12,845 nucleotides of DNA from Chitinophagaceae bacterium (GCA_016787105.1 JAEUVI010000289.1:1-12845); one strand, 5' to 3'. Shown: positions 1-6,946, counted from the stretch's first letter. The notes: generated from the sequence alone by a model not told the origin. Translations and numbers: made by a program.

Positions 1-81
1 TGTGTCGTGTATGCTGAAGCGTGCTATGCCGTACAAGCGAAATGTTTTCCTGATTTTGCCGGAAGTGGGAATTTCAAACCA
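1..81. repeat. 81-bp exact direct repeat, copy at window edge
   Basis: Bases 1-81 are identical to 653-733; the match ends at base 82 (ttcac here, ggcag at the other copy), and its left end is cut by the window. The other copy lies inside the intact DUF1684 gene, where it encodes about residues 78-104, so this copy is the out-of-place one. It replaces the expected continuation of a lipoprotein gene. Either a small duplication/rearrangement or an assembly join at a contig end would produce this; the sequence alone cannot separate the two. Confidence 0.95.
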
Positions 82-278
82 TTCACATAATTGTCAGGCA
101 TGCTGTCCATCCTCTTTTCCCAGAAGGCTATATCCATTTCATTTGCTTTCATAGCTGCAGATGGCGTGTAGTGCGAAAGCAGGCTGTCAATATAGGTGGA
201 GCTGACAATTGTTTCATTACCCCGATTGCAGGATAAGGCAATCATGGCTGCAATGGGCAAAATAAGTTTGTTCAACAT
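24..278 (-). CDS. Truncated lipoprotein N-terminus, broken at an 81-bp repeat
   Basis: The first 66 codons look like a genuine exported lipoprotein: a hydrophobic leader after MLNK, then a lipobox ending IALSC with Cys17 as the probable acylated residue, then an acidic/polar stretch (DSLLSHYTPSAAMKANEMD, then FWEKRMDS). This resembles the start of Bacteroidota lipoproteins that carry TPR repeats further on, but no TPR is present here, so that family is only a guess. From about residue 67 to the stop the frame runs through the copied piece of the DUF1684 gene in a different frame (ending SGKHFACTA), so the tail is not native. It starts 98 bp beyond the DUF1684 stop on the same strand and could be the last gene of that group. 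Treat it as a gene fragment rather than an 84-residue protein. Confidence 0.55.
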   Translation of the reverse strand: MLNKLILPIAAMIALSCNRGNETIVSSTYIDSLLSHYTPSAAMKANEMDIAFWEKRMDSMPDNYVNGLKFPLPAKSGKHFACTA

Positions 279-376
279 AACCTTTATAAAACCTACGAGA
301 AATGACAGCGATTGGTTTTCAAGCTTGTTGTGGCTGGCGTAAAATGCTTAAATCAATGACTTTTTGAAAAACTCAT

Positions 377-964
377 TTAACCAGCCCGGATAGCAACGGG
401 GAGGCTATTTTCCCTCGGAGGAATAGGGCAATTGTATTTACCACTTACATAAGCACAGGAAGGATTGTATGCTTTGTTGAAGTCAATCACAACTTTATTA
501 TCCTTAATATCTTTTACTGTAAGATCAATGTATCTCCCGGTATGGTAACTTTCTTCACCGGTTGTCAAATCAGTAAAAGGAAGAAAAAGATAATCACTGT
601 ATTTTTCAGATTGCAGCAGGTTTTGTGATTGATAAATATTCAGTGAAACAATTGTGTCGTGTATGCTGAAGCGTGCTATGCCGTACAAGCGAAATGTTTT
701 CCTGATTTTGCCGGAAGTGGGAATTTCAAACCAGGCAGCGTTATTGGCCCTTGTAAAATCGGCAGTTACCGAATAGCTTTCATCTATCGGGAAAAAACGA
801 AGATATTTTTTATCATCTTCCTTCAATACATCGTGTGTAGCGATATAGTTGCTGATAAAATGTTTTATGGAGTCAGAATAGGAAATCTGACTATATCCCT
901 CCTGGACTATAAAAATAAAAACGCAGGTCGCGAGTAATGATTTCAATGAAAAACTAGTCTGCAA
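377..964 (-). CDS. Secreted DUF1684 family protein
   Basis: This 195-residue exported protein of unknown function belongs to the DUF1684 family. The sequence has a short signal peptide (about residues 1-26, ending GYSQ), then the family's features: a FEIPTSGKIRK strand near 79-89, the YHTGRYIDL motif at 140-148, DFNKAYNPSCAY at 161-172, and a C-terminal CPIPPRENSLPVAI at 179-192. The Tyr-Asn-Pro-x-Cys and Cys-Pro-hydrophobic-Pro-Pro-x-Glu-Asn segments are characteristic and possibly form a conserved pocket with two cysteines; no activity is established that I know of. The start is TTG, directly after a run of A on the coding strand; there is no in-frame ATG before an upstream stop, and the signal peptide begins at once. 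It begins 8 bp after the ctlX stop, so it is almost certainly co-transcribed with ctlX. Codons 78-104 are the source of the 81-bp repeat at the window edge. Confidence 0.88.
   Translation of the reverse strand: MQTSFSLKSLLATCVFIFIVQEGYSQISYSDSIKHFISNYIATHDVLKEDDKKYLRFFPIDESYSVTADFTRANNAAWFEIPTSGKIRKTFRLYGIARFSIHDTIVSLNIYQSQNLLQSEKYSDYLFLPFTDLTTGEESYHTGRYIDLTVKDIKDNKVVIDFNKAYNPSCAYVSGKYNCPIPPRENSLPVAIRAG
653..733. repeat. 81-bp exact direct repeat, copy inside DUF1684 gene
   Basis: Identical to bases 1-81. It is in frame with an intact DUF1684 reading frame and encodes conserved family sequence, so it is taken as the original copy. Confidence 0.95.
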
Positions 965-972
965 TTTTTTTT

Positions 973-1893
973 TTACTTTTTAATTAATAACGGTAGATGG
1001 ATCTCCGCCATCATACAGCGTGCGCTGCCTCCGCCATTTGTTTCAATGGTGTTAAGACTTGAGTGAACAATTTTATTATATTGCTCCAGCTTTTTTACCT
1101 GTTCATCTGTAAGTGAATGATAAGCCTGCGATGACATGACCAGCAATTTCTCAGCTTTCTTATTTTCAACCTGCAACATATTTCCAGCAAAGTGATTCAT
1201 CTGCTGGTAAGAAATATCAATAATTGCTTTACCACTTTTGTTGATTGTATCTGTAACAAACTGTCTTTCTTTTTTATCACGGATAGAATCAAGGCAAATA
1301 ACTACGTACCTGTCTGCTACACACATCATCACATTGGTATGATAGATTTCTTTTCCGTTTTCATCAACAGCGGTGAAGGCAACTGCTCTATATCCTGCTT
1401 TATTGCAGAAATCGTCCAGCACTTTTTTATCTGTTCTTGGTGAAAGGCAGGCATAGGCTATTTTATTATCACGATCCAATACCATGCTTCCTGTTCCTTC
1501 CAGGAAAATATTTTCCGCTTCGTAATTGCTTAAGTCAACCTGCCGGGTAACGGCGAATTTATTTTTAATCGTATCAAGCACATGTTGTTTTCTTTCCAGT
1601 CTTCTATTCACTGCATACATCGGGTAGAGCATTACAGTACCATCATTGTGAAAAGAAACCCAGTTGTTCGGGAAAATAGAATCTGGCGTATAAGGATCGG
1701 GAGTGTCTTTTACCACCGTTACATCTACTTCGTTTTTGTGAAGCAGATCAACGAACTGTTGAAACTCTTGCGCGGCTTTTTCCTGTGCGCCTGCATCATT
1801 GCCTGCTACCTGGAAAGCATTGTTAACAGCAGTTTCAGCATTGTAGCCGAAATTAACCGGCTGTATCATTAGAATATGAGATGTGGTTTGCAT
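973..1893 (-). CDS. ctlX: Citrulline hydrolase-type amidinotransferase family protein (CtlX)
   Basis: A 306-residue cytoplasmic protein of the guanidino-group modifying superfamily (five-bladed alpha/beta propeller shared by deiminases and amidinotransferases), CtlX subfamily. CtlX is linked to citrulline use, probably hydrolysing citrulline to ornithine, CO2 and ammonia. Visible landmarks: DSIFPNNWVSFH at 71-82, the acidic FLEGTGSMV segment with Glu132, the catalytic His185 in IYHTNVMM, MNHFAGNML at 232-240, and the nucleophile Cys293 in GGGSARCMM near the C-terminus. All the residues expected for Cys-His-Glu catalysis are present and length is normal. The ATG start is supported by the family N-terminus (HILMIQPVNFGYN). 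It lies 98 bp after a deiminase-family gene and 8 bp before the DUF1684 gene on the same strand. The specific substrate is family inference. Confidence 0.85.
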   Translation of the reverse strand: MQTTSHILMIQPVNFGYNAETAVNNAFQVAGNDAGAQEKAAQEFQQFVDLLHKNEVDVTVVKDTPDPYTPDSIFPNNWVSFHNDGTVMLYPMYAVNRRLERKQHVLDTIKNKFAVTRQVDLSNYEAENIFLEGTGSMVLDRDNKIAYACLSPRTDKKVLDDFCNKAGYRAVAFTAVDENGKEIYHTNVMMCVADRYVVICLDSIRDKKERQFVTDTINKSGKAIIDISYQQMNHFAGNMLQVENKKAEKLLVMSSQAYHSLTDEQVKKLEQYNKIVHSSLNTIETNGGGSARCMMAEIHLPLLIKK

Positions 1894-1942
1894 GAGATAT
1901 CAAGTAAAAAATAAAAAGAAAAAACGTCAAACGTGAATCGTG

Positions 1943-1960
1943 TTCCAATAGCTATCGGGA
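1943..1960 (-). other. Imperfect palindrome between deiminase and ctlX genes
   Basis: The stretch centres on ATAGCTAT (1948-1955) and extends to CC/GG pairs on both sides, with one G.U wobble and one mismatch when read as minus-strand RNA. It resembles the GATAGCTATC-type palindromes scattered through many Bacteroidota genomes. No U-tract follows it on the minus strand, so it is not a good intrinsic terminator; it may be an mRNA-processing or repeat remnant. Confidence 0.4.
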
Positions 1961-1991
1961 TCCGGTACATACTCCGAACTCGCAACTTTCC

Positions 1992-3440
1992 TCAATCAAT
2001 CTCCTCCCGCAGCAATGGCATGCTCATACAATGAAATCCGCCTCTTGCCCTTGATAGTTCTGCAGAAGGAATCAGGATCAATGTATCTGTTATTTTTTCC
2101 GGCGTTATTTCATCGTTTTCCAATTGCCTGATTAATTCTTCAGCCATTACAACAGTAAAACCGTTTTCCTTAAATGCTTCTGCTGTTTTATCATTCCTGT
2201 CATAGCCCAACACAACACCTTCTTTCAATGCAAGCAAATTGCAGGAGTCTGTCCATTGCTCCCGCGCATCGTATGGAAATTCATTATTGCCGGAATAAAT
2301 AAATTTTGTTTTTTCTTCACTCTTCAAATCATTTTTACTGATATCCTGTAACAATTCCTCGAGGCTATCAAAATGAATGGGGTTTTCAATGTCTTTCCTG
2401 TTAAACTGGATGATTTTTATTTTATCTTCTTTTTTCGGCCCTTCCAGTGTACGTTGTACCGGATCGGCGTCTTCCATTTTTATTGCTTTTTTTGAAAAAT
2501 TACCCAGCATCACCCACATATTTTTTTTCACCTGTGTAAACACGGTATCAATATGCATATAATCTCTCTTCTTGGGGATTTTAACCACCGATACTTTTTT
2601 TACCAGTTTTTTCTCAAATAAAACTGTGATCACACGGTGGGCCGCTTCCATAGTAGTGCGTTCGCTTACACCTACGAGTAAATGATCTTTTGATACAACC
2701 ATCACATCGCCGCCTTCAAGTGTAACACGCTTATCATCGCCTTCTTTTGGTAAAAGGAAATGGTAAGATGTATCCGGCAGTTCAATGATGTTTTTTCTAT
2801 AGCCTGCAAACAATGAATGATTGAAGAATATGTATTTCATCAATAAAGCTTCTCTTGTTCTGGCTTTTTTTGCAGGCTTGTTGAGAAGGATGTGATCATT
2901 AATGGTAATGCCAATATCCCTTGTAAAGATGAAATTTGGGATAGGGGCGAATATCATTTTCTTTTCCTGGAGGCTGCCGCTGATAAATACTTTTGCCAGT
3001 TGTATTGGTGTTAATCCGCCGAGTTCGTCCTGCATATCGTAGGAACAATTTTCAATGGCGCAAACAGACGCTACAAGTTTCAGTTTTATTTCATGGTCTT
3101 CCAGTATTTCTGCCAGCAGCCATTGCAGTTCTATTACTTTATCTGATTTATAAAATGCTTCGTTATCGGGTTTATAGAATTGCCGTTTATTTTTTTCATG
3201 ATCAACCTGTGCCAGGCTACCTTTTATTTTCTGTGGATCGAGAAAATAGAGCAGGAGCTTTGTATAATAATCATATTCTTTTTTACGGATTGTTTCCAGG
3301 TGTACAATGTCTTCAAACAACCAGTCCTGTGCTTTAGAAGGTACTACTTTTCCAAGACCGCTATCGGGACTATGAACCAGCAATCGTTTGAGCGTTCCTA
3401 TTTCTGATGTAACAGATATTTTACCGTTTGTATTTGTCAT
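1992..3440 (-). CDS. Arginine deiminase family protein
   Basis: A 482-residue cytoplasmic enzyme of the arginine deiminase family, which converts arginine to citrulline and ammonia. The ADI landmarks occur in order: FTRDIG (Asp175), LEGGDVMVV (Glu242), MHIDTVFTQ (His296, Asp298), DSCNLLALKEGVVLGYDRN at 398-416, and RGGFHCMSMPL with nucleophile Cys471. These match the Asp-Glu-His-Asp-Cys set of bacterial arginine deiminases. It is longer than the usual 405-420 residues, mainly through extra Lys/Glu-rich sequence between about 320 and 390, so it is a divergent subfamily and a different guanidino substrate is possible. The ATG start precedes KISVTSEIGTLKRLLVHSP, the normal ADI N-terminus. ctlX follows 98 bp downstream, suggesting a two-step arginine to ornithine route. 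Upstream sits a strong promoter candidate with a long leader. No carbamoyltransferase or carbamate kinase gene is nearby. Confidence 0.85.
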   Translation of the reverse strand: MTNTNGKISVTSEIGTLKRLLVHSPDSGLGKVVPSKAQDWLFEDIVHLETIRKKEYDYYTKLLLYFLDPQKIKGSLAQVDHEKNKRQFYKPDNEAFYKSDKVIELQWLLAEILEDHEIKLKLVASVCAIENCSYDMQDELGGLTPIQLAKVFISGSLQEKKMIFAPIPNFIFTRDIGITINDHILLNKPAKKARTREALLMKYIFFNHSLFAGYRKNIIELPDTSYHFLLPKEGDDKRVTLEGGDVMVVSKDHLLVGVSERTTMEAAHRVITVLFEKKLVKKVSVVKIPKKRDYMHIDTVFTQVKKNMWVMLGNFSKKAIKMEDADPVQRTLEGPKKEDKIKIIQFNRKDIENPIHFDSLEELLQDISKNDLKSEEKTKFIYSGNNEFPYDAREQWTDSCNLLALKEGVVLGYDRNDKTAEAFKENGFTVVMAEELIRQLENDEITPEKITDTLILIPSAELSRARGGFHCMSMPLLREEID

Positions 3441-3500
3441 ACGGAATTTTATTTTGAGAATAATAAACTAATGCGGACAAGTGGGTACAGTAAAGAGAAA

Positions 3501-3522
3501 TCCGGGGATTAATTAATCCGGA
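3501..3522. promoter_or_regulatory. Palindrome in the leader of the deiminase gene
   Basis: Arms TCCGG (3501-3505) and CCGGA (3518-3522) flank an AT-rich core; within it GGATTAATTAATCC (3506-3519) is itself a perfect 14-bp palindrome. It lies 61-82 bp before the deiminase start and downstream of the predicted promoter. It could be an operator or an RNA hairpin; the lack of a U-tract argues against an intrinsic terminator for the upstream stress gene. Confidence 0.5.
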
Positions 3523-3540
3523 ATGTAATAATTAGCCGGT

Positions 3541-3575
3541 AGCAAATCGGCGAACTTTTGAATGGAATATTTGCT
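3541..3575 (-). promoter_or_regulatory. Stem-loop in the deiminase leader
   Basis: AGCAAAT (3541-3547) and ATTTGCT (3569-3575) are exact reverse complements with a 21-nt loop. Together with the 3501-3522 palindrome this would place two hairpins in the roughly 160-nt leader. It is a short stem, so function is uncertain. Confidence 0.35.
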
Positions 3576-3607
3576 TACAACGCAAAACATAAAATACAAT
3601 TGCAGCG

Positions 3608-3639
3608 CAAAAGTAACTGATTTGCCTTGTGCAAACAAA
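3608..3639 (-). promoter_or_regulatory. Bacteroidota-type promoter for the deiminase-ctlX-DUF1684 genes
   Basis: Read on the minus strand, TTTG (3639-3636) is followed after 20 nt by TACTTTTG (3615-3608), an exact fit to the TAnnTTTG -7 element with normal spacing to the -33 element of the Bacteroidota primary sigma factor. A second TTTG overlaps at 3635-3632. Transcription would start near 3600, giving a leader of about 160 nt before the deiminase ATG. It sits just after the stress-protein stop codon, so the deiminase can be expressed independently of it. Confidence 0.65.
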
Positions 3640-3662
3640 TGTTAGTATAACTGCCTTTCCCC

Positions 3663-4454
3663 TTACATTTTTTCGTGTGCAGCCAGTACAGGTACCGAAC
3701 TATGAAATACCAGTTTTTTGGTAGCGGATAATTTGAATATAGAAGTAATGCCGCTGTGGAAACGCGGAATGGTGATAATAAGATCGATGTTTTTATCTTT
3801 CACAAATTGCTCAATGGCTTCATGAAAATCGTTCATGCCAATGAAATAAAATTCAGGATTGTACTCTTTGAGCAGGCCTAGCAATTTCTCTCTTTCCGAC
3901 TGGAATTGCTCAGTAAGCGATACATAATGTTCGTTGCTTACATTCACAATGTGCAGGTTTGCTTTAAAAAAGTCAAGCACTGTTTTTATATATAAAACCG
4001 GGGTAGATTCTTTTACTTCTTGAAAATCTGATGTAAAGAGAATATTATTGACACCGTTGAATGCTGCATCCGGAGGAATGATCATAACCGGGCAGATATT
4101 CTTTTCTACGAGCTTAAGTGTATTGCTACCAACAAGCAGTTGCTTTATCGGAGACTTACCTGTGATGCCCATTACAACCAATGTTGCTGCTTTTTGAAAC
4201 ACTAACCGTTCAATACTGTCAATCAGATCATCTGCAAGCTCTTTTACGCACTCTATTTCTTTATTTCCTTTCAGTTCCAGTTCTGCTTTCAGGCTTTCAA
4301 GATAAGTGCCTGTAGTTTCGGAGTCTTCCTCATCTTCAAACATACTATACAGAACAATACGGGTATCTTTACTTCCGCTCAGCATTTGGGCGGCAAAGCG
4401 TGCGGCATTTAATGAAGTTTCAGAAAAGTCTACCGGTATAATGACAGTTTTCAT
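3663..4454 (-). CDS. Universal stress protein, two UspA domains
   Basis: A 263-residue cytoplasmic tandem UspA protein. The first domain starts MKTVIIPVDFSETS, the standard UspA first strand, and carries the ATP-binding G-2x-G-9x-G-S/T signature as Gly96, Gly99, Gly109-Ser110, followed by CPVMIIP. The second domain begins at NNILFTSDF (about 137) and ends VPVLAAHEKM; its corresponding loop (IPRFHSGITSIFKLSATKK) lacks the glycine signature, so it probably does not bind ATP. The frame stays open for 25 further codons upstream, but that extension is not UspA-like, and the ATG at 4454 gives the canonical N-terminus. Such two-domain proteins are common in Bacteroidota and associated with energy or redox stress. 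It is divergent from the GH20 gene and lies upstream of, but separate from, the deiminase promoter. Confidence 0.87.
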   Translation of the reverse strand: MKTVIIPVDFSETSLNAARFAAQMLSGSKDTRIVLYSMFEDEEDSETTGTYLESLKAELELKGNKEIECVKELADDLIDSIERLVFQKAATLVVMGITGKSPIKQLLVGSNTLKLVEKNICPVMIIPPDAAFNGVNNILFTSDFQEVKESTPVLYIKTVLDFFKANLHIVNVSNEHYVSLTEQFQSEREKLLGLLKEYNPEFYFIGMNDFHEAIEQFVKDKNIDLIITIPRFHSGITSIFKLSATKKLVFHSSVPVLAAHEKM

Positions 4455-4519
4455 GATGAAATAGTTTTGGTGAAAGGCTTTCTTTAATAGCGGGGGTGAA
4501 AATAAGACAAAAATTTCAG

Positions 4520-4536
4520 TGACAAACAAGCTGTCA
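4520..4536. promoter_or_regulatory. Inverted repeat TGACA-N7-TGTCA between usp and GH20 genes
   Basis: TGACA (4520-4524) and TGTCA (4532-4536) are exact reverse complements seven bases apart, in the 163-bp region between two divergently transcribed genes. The size suits a dimeric transcription factor. No regulator gene is nearby and I cannot name the factor; short repeats like this can arise by chance. Confidence 0.3.
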
Positions 4537-4617
4537 AAAGATTAAAAGCCTCATTTTTTCAAAAGCATTTTTTTAAAACACCCTTCTTTATTACCTTTTG
4601 GGCTCAAAAAAATATAC

Positions 4618-6504
4618 ATGAAACGATATCCCTTTTTCCTTTTCCTCTTATTGACGATTGCTGCCCAATCGCAGACAAAAAAAATAGCGATAATACCAGA
4701 GCCGGTTTCTGTAACAGAAAAGGCCGGAACATTTATCCTGAAGAATAATTTTACCATCAGTGTTTCCGCCAACGATGCAGATGCACTGGGAGCAGCCAAA
4801 CAATTGCTGAATGCATTGACTGTGCCTACAGGTTATAAAGGATCGGTTAAGCAAGGCGGCTCCGGCGCCATCCAATTGAGGCTGCTGTCATCACCTGATA
4901 ATTCATTAGGAAACGAAGGGTATAAATTGTCTGTTTCACCTGGTGGCGTTGTCATCAGTGCGAATAAAGCGGCGGGCTTGTTTTATGGCAGCCAGACCCT
5001 ATTGCAGTTGCTGCCAAAGGATATTGAAAGTAAAAAAGCGGTTAGCGGCATCAGTTGGTCTGCACCAGCAGTAGATGTTACCGATCAGCCGCGCTTTGGC
5101 TGGCGCGGAATGATGTTTGATGTAAGCCGTCATTTTTTCACCAAAGCAGAAGTAAAACAGTTTATTGATGACATGGTGAAATATAAATACAATATGCTGC
5201 ACTGGCACCTGACAGATGATGAAGGATGGCGTATTGAAATAAAAAGTTTGCCAAAGCTGACCGAAGTGGGAGCGTGGCGTGTAAAGCGTGAAGGTAAATG
5301 GGCCAATAGCACGAACCCTTTTCCTAACGAACCTAAAACATACGGCGGTTTTTATACGCAGGATGATATAAAAGAAGTGGTACAATATGCGAAAGAGCGC
5401 TTCGTAACTATATTACCGGAAGTAGATGTGCCCGGCCATAGCCTTGCTACCGTTGCCGCCTACCCGGAATTATCCTGCTCGCCCGGCCCGTTTGAAGTAA
5501 CTGCAGGCGCTCCATTCATGATGTGGTACAATGGCGGCCATGATGCATTGGTGGATAATACTGTTTGCCCTGCGAATGAAAATGTATATGCGTTCCTGGA
5601 TAAAGTATTTACAGAATTAGCACAGTTATTTCCCTTTGAATATATACATGTAGGTGGTGATGAAACTGCAAAAAACTATTGGGAAAAATATGACCAGGTA
5701 AAAGAACTGATGAAACGCGAAGGGTTGAAAAATATGGATGAAGTGCAGAGCTACTTTGTAAAACGTGTTGAAAAAATTGTTACATCAAAAGGAAAAAAAT
5801 TAATTGGCTGGGAAGAGATTATACAGGGAGGCTTGCCGCCATCTGCAACAGTGATGAGCTGGAAAGGAATTGAAAAAGGAATAGAAGCGGCTAAGATGGG
5901 CCATAAAGTAGTAATGACGCCGGCGCCGTTTGTTTATCTTGATTATTACCAGGGAGAGCCATCTGTCGAACCACCGGTATATGCGGGACTGCGTATGAAA
6001 AAAGTTTACGAGTTTGACCCTGTACCATCTGGAGTAGATGCAAGCCTGGTACTCGGCGGCCAGGCAAACTTATGGACAGAACAACTGTCACGGTTTCGCT
6101 CGGTACAATATATGCTTTGGCCAAGGGCATTGGCGGTTTCAGAATCAATATGGTCGCCAAAAGAAAAAAAGAACTGGGATTCATTTGTTGAAAAAGTGCA
6201 ACAGCATTTTGGCCGGTTTGATGCGGCGCAGACCAGGTATGCACGCAGCATGTACGATCCTATCATCACCACACGTGAGTCGCGTGGCTATGTAGAGGTA
6301 ACGATGGCAGGTGAAATAGAAGGCCTCGATATTTATTATTCAATAGATGAAACAATACCGGATAATTATTTCCCTAAGTACACATCACCAATCGTTTTGC
6401 CTTCAGATGCGGCGCACCTGAAAGTAATAACTTATAAAGATGGAAAGAAGGTTGGGCAACCGATTAGCTTATCAATAGCTGAATTGCGTGAAAGGATGCA
6501 ATAG
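4618..6504 (+). CDS. Secreted GH20 beta-N-acetylhexosaminidase
   Basis: A 628-residue exported enzyme that removes terminal beta-linked GlcNAc or GalNAc from chitin fragments, glycans or peptidoglycan pieces. Residues 1-19 form a signal peptide ending AAQSQ. Residues about 22-150 are the GH20b-like N-terminal domain (IIPEPVSVTEKAGTF). The TIM barrel begins at RGMMFDVSRHFF, with HWHLTDDEGWR at 195-205, and has the catalytic Asp348-Glu349 pair in HVGGDET, where Asp positions the substrate acetamido group as nucleophile and Glu is the acid/base. Substrate-binding tryptophans are seen in GWEE (398), MSWKG (415) and GGQANLW. Residues about 545-620 look like the chitobiase/hexosaminidase C-terminal domain (DIYYSIDETIPDNYF). 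A TACCTTTTG box lies 18 bp before the ATG. It ends in a strong terminator, so is probably monocistronic. Confidence 0.95.
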   Translation: MKRYPFFLFLLLTIAAQSQTKKIAIIPEPVSVTEKAGTFILKNNFTISVSANDADALGAAKQLLNALTVPTGYKGSVKQGGSGAIQLRLLSSPDNSLGNEGYKLSVSPGGVVISANKAAGLFYGSQTLLQLLPKDIESKKAVSGISWSAPAVDVTDQPRFGWRGMMFDVSRHFFTKAEVKQFIDDMVKYKYNMLHWHLTDDEGWRIEIKSLPKLTEVGAWRVKREGKWANSTNPFPNEPKTYGGFYTQDDIKEVVQYAKERFVTILPEVDVPGHSLATVAAYPELSCSPGPFEVTAGAPFMMWYNGGHDALVDNTVCPANENVYAFLDKVFTELAQLFPFEYIHVGGDETAKNYWEKYDQVKELMKREGLKNMDEVQSYFVKRVEKIVTSKGKKLIGWEEIIQGGLPPSATVMSWKGIEKGIEAAKMGHKVVMTPAPFVYLDYYQGEPSVEPPVYAGLRMKKVYEFDPVPSGVDASLVLGGQANLWTEQLSRFRSVQYMLWPRALAVSESIWSPKEKKNWDSFVEKVQQHFGRFDAAQTRYARSMYDPIITTRESRGYVEVTMAGEIEGLDIYYSIDETIPDNYFPKYTSPIVLPSDAAHLKVITYKDGKKVGQPISLSIAELRERMQ

Positions 6505-6527
6505 ATAAATTAGTGTTTAAAATTTAT

Positions 6528-6561
6528 AAAGCGATATGGTGAAAACCGTATCGCTTTTTTT
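6528..6561 (+). terminator. Intrinsic terminator after the GH20 gene
   Basis: A 13-bp stem (AAAGCGATATGGT pairing with ACCGTATCGCTTT, one G.U pair) closes a GAAA loop and runs into seven T residues. It begins 23 bp after the GH20 stop. A closely related hairpin recurs at 6867-6902. Confidence 0.9.
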
Positions 6562-6703
6562 GTAATAGTTTTACCTGATTTCTTGTGTTAACATTTGGAG
6601 GTTTATTACACATTATGGGGATTGATTGTAAATTCAAATAGAAGGATCGCTTTTTAGTAGTGACGGGTTCTTCAACTAATCTTCAAGAAATGAAACTGTC
6701 TGC

Positions 6704-6747
6704 GCGGGGTTTACATAGCGAAGGTAAAGTGTTAAGCGTAACCCCGC
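6704..6747. other. Inverted repeat GCGGGGTT...AACCCCGC
   Basis: GCGGGGTTTAC (6704-6714) and GTAACCCCGC (6738-6747) pair over ten positions with a single bulged T, enclosing 23 nt. This is the left-most structured element of the non-coding stretch. Confidence 0.6.
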
Positions 6748-6798
6748 ATTGGTAGGAACTCTTCAGCAATCCTGCGAGGCGAATAGAACTTATCAAAT

Positions 6799-6859
6799 CC
6801 CGGAGCCTGCCCGTCAGATTTTTCTTAGTTTCGGATAGGCTTATGGGCAAGACCCCGGG
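6799..6859. other. GC-rich imperfect inverted repeat
   Basis: CCCGGAGCCTGCCC (6799-6812) can pair with GGGCAAGACCCCGGG (6845-6859) over most positions. The loop carries the first copy of the TTAGTTTCGGATAGG module. It lies directly before the 6867-6902 terminator hairpin. Confidence 0.5.
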
Positions 6860-6860
6860 C
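6824..6860. repeat. Direct repeat module, copy 1
   Basis: CTTAGTTTCGGATAGG (6824-6839), a 12-nt variable spacer, then ACCCCGGGC (6852-6860). The same two blocks recur at 6947-6985 with a 14-nt spacer. Confidence 0.8.
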
Positions 6861-6866
6861 AGAAGT

Positions 6867-6902
6867 AAAAAGCGATATGGCGAAAGCTGTGTCGCTTTTT
6901 TT
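6867..6902 (+). terminator. Second terminator-like hairpin, related to the GH20 terminator
   Basis: AAAAAGCGATATGGC (6867-6881) pairs with GCTGTGTCGCTTTTT (6886-6900) through a GAAA loop, with several G.U pairs, and is followed by more T. Its sequence is very close to the hairpin at 6528-6561. As no gene ends here, it either terminates an unannotated transcript from the preceding 300 bp or is part of a repeated element. Confidence 0.7.
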
Positions 6903-6946
6903 GTTAATCTGCTTTGAGTTCATTGCAAGCTAACCCGCAAAATTTC

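Noticed and set aside
659..937. 92-codon plus-strand frame
   Set aside because: It lies antisense inside the DUF1684 gene, part of it repeats the edge sequence, and it has no signal or family motif.
965..974. Homopolymer T10 before the DUF1684 start as a sign of a frameshifted longer protein or fusion with ctlX
   Set aside because: The ctlX frame ends in a normal family C-terminus and the DUF1684 frame opens directly with a signal peptide, so both genes look complete as separate units.
377..3440. Classical arginine deiminase (arcABC) operon
   Set aside because: No ornithine carbamoyltransferase, carbamate kinase or antiporter gene is present; the partner is a CtlX-type hydrolase instead.
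4455..4529. 25-codon N-terminal extension of the stress protein
   Set aside because: The sequence is not UspA-like; the family N-terminus MKTVIIPVDFSETS begins at the ATG at 4454.
4999..5385. 128-codon minus-strand frame inside the GH20 gene
   Set aside because: It is fully antisense to the conserved catalytic barrel and its composition looks like a shadow frame.
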